DNA from: Sequoia sempervirens
Taxonomy: Eukaryota > Streptophyta > Pinopsida > Cupressales > Cupressaceae
Reading direction: 5' to 3'
Assembly (NCBI GenBank): GCA_007258455.2
Contig: VDFB02000001.1
Span: forward strand, 13,439,918-13,503,917
DNA length: 64,000 bases
In this document: piece by piece, positions 60,130-64,000 of the stretch
Layout: each line of letters starts with the position of its first letter
Position numbering within the stretch: the stretch's first letter is position 1
Notes under the pieces: model-generated
The model's input: only the letters and a program-made list of their open reading frames with translations
Database searches by the model: none
What the model was told of the DNA's origin: nothing
Position numbers and translations under genes: made by a program

Positions 60130-60750
60130 CTAAGTGAGTTTCAAACCTGGTCCCAATTAGGAACAAGAATGGAGAGATAAGACATGTGTTGACTTCAGAA
60201 AAATAAGCATCAAGTCTCTTGAGGATAATTATCTACTTCCAAGACTAAATCTTTTACTATATATGGTAATTGGATCAGAGTTGGTATCTATGATGGATGG
60301 ATTCTCTAGATACAATCAAGTGGTGGTCAACAAGTCAAATGACACAAAATTACATTTACTACCACTTGGGGCATCTATGTATATGTGATAATGTCATTTG
60401 GACTAAAGAATGTAGGATCAACCTTTCAAAGAGAAATGGATATTGTTTTTATATACCTCATTAATGAGATCATGATAGCATACCAATATGAACTAACAAC
60501 CGATTCCAAGGATAGGAAATATCATTGCAATAACTTGGATCTAATCTTAAAAAGGTGTATAAAATATGTGATTTCCTTAAATCCAAAAAAGCACATATTT
60601 GGGAAGAAGAAAAATTGTTGGGACATTTGTATTGAATAATGGGATAAGTATAGAAAAATAAATAAATAAATTGAATGCACTCCAAAGCCCAAAAAATTCA
60701 AGAGTTTGTAGTCCTTTAGGAAAACTAACTTTTTTATAAGGTTCATACCA
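60130..60750 (+). pseudogene. Element E reverse transcriptase, inactive
   Basis: Blocks in order are LVPIRNKNGEIR, CVDFRKISIKS, MMDGFSRYNQVVV, MSFGLKNVGSTFQ and SLNPKKHIFG. At the place of the catalytic YxDD the frame reads IAYQYELT, so both aspartates are gone. Frameshifts lie near 60350 and 60640. It is an old, inactive copy. Confidence 0.85.
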
Positions 60751-60899
60751 AACTTTTCTAAGAAAACCAAAGCAATCTCCAAGATGTTGAGAAAAGAGAA
60801 ACCAATTTCACATGGAGTAATGAACTAGCTAAATCATTAAGAAGGTAAAGGAAGCCATTAAAGAAGCACCAATCTTGGTGATTCCAAACTATTCCAAAC

Positions 60900-61400
60900 C
60901 ATTCCAACTCTTCTGATTAGCCTAATTTCATACTATTGTTATTGTGTTGCTCCAAAAGAACAAGGATGGATACGAGAAACCTATTTCATTTTTCAATATC
61001 TTTATAAAGAATTGAATTGAAGTATCCAATAATGGAGAAACATTCTTATACCCTATTCAAAATATTGATTAAAAAACAAACACAATTGATTCCAAAAGAA
61101 ATCTTTTGAATAATACTACATGGACGGTGGAAAATAATACTAACTAATGTTTATGTGCTTGTCGAAGCCATCAAGAATTATAGGCCATATCTAATAGGTG
61201 TGAAGACCATTGTATATGTTTCATATATAATAGTAAAGTACATATACACTCAGTAGGAAGCCTCAAGTAACAGATGTAGATGGATCAACAAGATCCAAGG
61301 ATATGGTATTGAGGTGCAAACAACATTGGTTAGAGGTCAAGATCTAGCTAAAATAATGACAAATTCAAATCTAGAAGTACTTAGGTCAATGTTAAAAATT
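60900..61400 (+). pseudogene. Element E native RNase H fragments
   Basis: Short pieces in different frames, such as KPISFFNIF and LVRGQDLAKIM, match the start and end of the Gypsy RNase H. No continuous frame longer than about 30 codons remains, so boundaries are rough. Position between RT and integrase supports the call. Confidence 0.5.
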
Positions 61401-61689
61401 CTTATTGTGAAATTATTTATTGTCCTTTGATAGATGATCCATAATATAAGGATATCATCTTCTACTTGGAAATTATTAGATGTCTAAGGTATAATGAATG
61501 ATAATTAGAAAATAAGTGTTAATTTCCAACCCCAAAGATATGGGATAGTACATAATAATTTGATGTGGAGATATCCTAATGGGTTTTTCTAAAATGGGTG
61601 TTTACAAGTACCCTTCATCTAACACCTATGATTGTTGAACTTCTTTCTAGTAGTAGGGGATTAATTTCATAGGGGAGATCCAAGAAATA

Positions 61690-62490
61690 TCAAGCAATAG
61701 TTATAGGAAATTCTTGTAGCTACTAACTACTTTTCTGAATGGGTTGAGGCAATTCCAATCTATAATGCTAGATCCAAGGCGGTAGTAGAATTATTATTAA
61801 CATCATAACCATATTTGATATACCTACAAGAATTATTATATATAATTCCATGTATCTCAAATCACATGATATTTCAATAATGTCTATTAAGTATGGGATT
61901 GATTTGATAAAGTCATTCCCTTATCATCCCCAAGAAAATGAATAAAGTGAATCCAACAATTAAAGCCTCATGTAGATCATTAAAATGGAATTGATTGTGA
62001 ATAATAAAATATGGAATCGCAAGTTAAAATATGTTTTGTAAGCTAATAAAGTTACAAGAATAATATTGATAAGGGCCCATTTAAATTTTTTTATGGTTTG
62101 GAAGATAAAATGCAAGTCAATTTGAAGTTGATAGTGTATCAATTTTTGTAGGATGTTGGAGGGGAAAATAAAGTCATCTCTCAAAGAATTATGGAACTAT
62201 AAAATTTGGATGAAAATAGGACAGTTTCACATGGAAAAATCTCATCAAACAAGAAGAAAACGAAACATTTATTTGATAAGAAATCATTGCAAGGAAACTT
62301 TTGACTTGGAGACATGGTTCTCATGTGGAATGTCATATTAGAAGATAAAGAGAAATATTAGAAGTTTGATCCTTTATGGCTTGGGCCATATAAAATTATA
62401 GAGTATGGTCATAGTGTGTGCCATCTTAAGGATCTAATATGAAATCTAATGAATTTTTCAGTTCATGGTCAATGTTGGAATCTAATTTGA
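61690..62490 (+). pseudogene. Element E integrase remnant
   Basis: ILVATNYFSEWVEAIPIYNA (about 61705-61765) is the start of the core after the first Asp. YHPQENE at about 61925 covers the region of the catalytic Glu. KFDPLWLGPYKIIEYG (about 62365-62410) and NFSVHGQ (62455-62475) are the tail blocks, matching elements A and C. Many stops and shifts lie between them. Confidence 0.75.
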
Positions 62491-64000
62491 TTGTGTCCAA
62501 TTATAATTGAGTCATAGCCCTTATGAATTTAGGCCCCATTCTATTCACCTTAGATAGTTGGTTTGAGAAATCTTCATTAGCATCCCCTTTGTTAAAGGTT
62601 TCCTAAATTCTATTTTATTTCACCCCTCATGTGCCCCTCATGTTAGAGGTTGTCCAAATTCCAAAAATTTCTAAGTGTGAGATGTTTTATGTTTAATTTC
62701 TAAAGTATGTGCAAGTTTTAGTGTCTTCAAAATTTTGAAGGTGTTAGAGTTCCAAAATTTTAGAGTTTTGGAATTATTAAAAATTTTGGTTTTCCCTTCT
62801 AGCACACCTTTTCTTTAGCCCCCACTCTTTCCCTTCTTTTTGTTGGATTTTTAAACTTTCCCTTACTAGTACTCCTTTTTGTAGAACCCCAAAATTTGAC
62901 ACCTTAAAATGAGTTATCTTTTGGATTCAAACTTGCAGGAACACCTTTAACTTGTTATTATTGGACATGAGTTATGGCTTCTCCTTGATCATCAACTCCT
63001 TGAAATTTTATGTTATCTATTTTTTGGAGTGAGACATGTAGAGTTTGCTTTCCCACCTTACTTTTAGGTAGACATTAAGATTTCATTCCTAATCCTAGAT
63101 TCCCAATGGAATTTTTAGAGTCAAAGTTTCAATCATCTATTTAATTGCATCCTTATGGAATTGGTTGATTGGCATCCTCGATCCCAAATTCCCAATCTCT
63201 TTTCTACATATATTTTTAAAAAATAGAGATGCATGCATATCTCTATTTCAATACTTTTGGCATTTGAGTAATGAGGCATCCCCAAATATTGAACCTAGAT
63301 CCTTTATACTATATTTTTTGTATTCCATGAGTTCATCCTTATCCTCTACTCACATGGAACCCCATCATCATGATCCCTTATATCATGGTGCATAACACCA
63401 ACACTACAACAAATAATATGTTTCTCTTACAAAAATGTTACTTTTATTCATCATTTCCCATCATCTTCCTTCATCCTTCGCCTATTTCATACCTCACTCA
63501 TTCCTTTCACATTACTCCTTTCTCTCACATTCATCCTCTATCCATATATCATGTGCCATCATCATCACAACAATAATATTAGACATTACAATAAAACATG
63601 TACACCCATTACATCTAGCAACATCCAATCAACATCAATTAGCATATCAAATTATCTATCTACATCCTAGAACCATGGTGTGTACTTAATCCAAGTCTCA
63701 TTGTCTCATATGATACATCATCCCCAACATGGAAGATGACCCCATCTATCCAAGTCTCTTTCATCATTTGAAGAGACCTCTTAGCCCTATTTAACCCAAC
63801 AACTCTCTTGAGGTGGAATCCCAATGCTTTCCTCAATCCCTTCTTCCACCTCATTGTTTTCAATAGTGACTAGTTGGAGCAAAGAAATATTTTGTTCCCA
63901 AATCTGTGTGATCCAACTTGTTGACATATTTCCATGTACTTAAAAGTTGCAGAGAAGTTGATCAAGTCATGATGGCCCAAAAATAGCCACCAGTAGCAAA
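62491..64000. other. No recognisable feature
   Basis: AT- and T-rich sequence. Short open frames (for example 63165-63395 and 63435-63689) have no motif and low-complexity composition. It may be the 3' untranslated region or LTR of element E; no matching copy was found in the window. Confidence 0.45.

Larger units (their letters stand above)
56516..62490 (+). mobile_element. Gypsy (Tat-like) element E, heavily decayed
   Basis: Plus-strand remnants in order are extra RNase H (56516-56870 and 59316-59700), RT (60130-60750), native RNase H fragments (60900-61250) and integrase (61690-62490). Identity rests on short blocks spread over several frames. An insertion at about 56880-59315 splits the extra RNase H. 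The LTRs were not identified; the leader may be at 47100-47640 plus 55062 onward. Confidence 0.7.

Noticed and set aside
63165..63689. Overlapping Ser/His/Pro-rich open frames
   Set aside because: Low-complexity AT- and C-rich text, overlapping in two frames, with no domain and no supporting context.

Overview
The window is a block of nested plant retrotransposons; I found no host gene, tRNA, rRNA or CRISPR array. Ty1/copia and Ty3/gypsy (Tat-like) pol genes, LTRs up to 3.6 kb, TATA boxes inside LTRs, an initiator-Met tRNA type primer site and AT-rich filler point to a seed plant with a large, repeat-rich genome. A gymnosperm would fit, but the sequence does not prove it.

Layout. (1) 1-17214: Gypsy element A (+), LTR copies at 1-1220 (cut by the window edge) and 15993-17214, decayed gag-protease-RNaseH-RT-RNaseH-integrase at 6131-12831, and a long 3' region with a reiterated CACCGA-type motif. 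A Tork-like Copia element (-, 1221-6099) sits at the inner edge of its left LTR. (2) 17215-44805: an older Gypsy element B (-), split by four insertions: A at its left end, insertion X (19689-26142) inside RT, a 326-bp fold-back element Y (27999-28324) inside protease, and Gypsy element C (+, 28864-44320) upstream of protease. C carries a 1.8-kb LTR-like insertion Z (41069-42871) in its right LTR. (3) 44806-47640: no genes. (4) 47641-55050: a GT-rich retroposon F with an 11-bp target duplication, split by element D (48546-53875), an LTR element with gag and protease but no polymerase. (5) 55062-62490: a heavily decayed Gypsy element E (+), itself interrupted at about 56880-59315. (6) 62500-64000: nothing recognisable.

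The pieces worth a second look are: the roughly 1,200-codon ORF remnant of unknown family inside X; the position of the extra RNase H domain, upstream of RT in A, C and E but downstream in B; the strong excess of TAG among in-frame stops, consistent with decay of methylated CAG/CTG sites; the fold-back element Y with its 10-bp target duplication; and the CACCGA-type arrays seen in opposite orientation at 14.3-15.9 kb and 57.9-59.3 kb. All coordinates of decayed domains are approximate and were read by eye.
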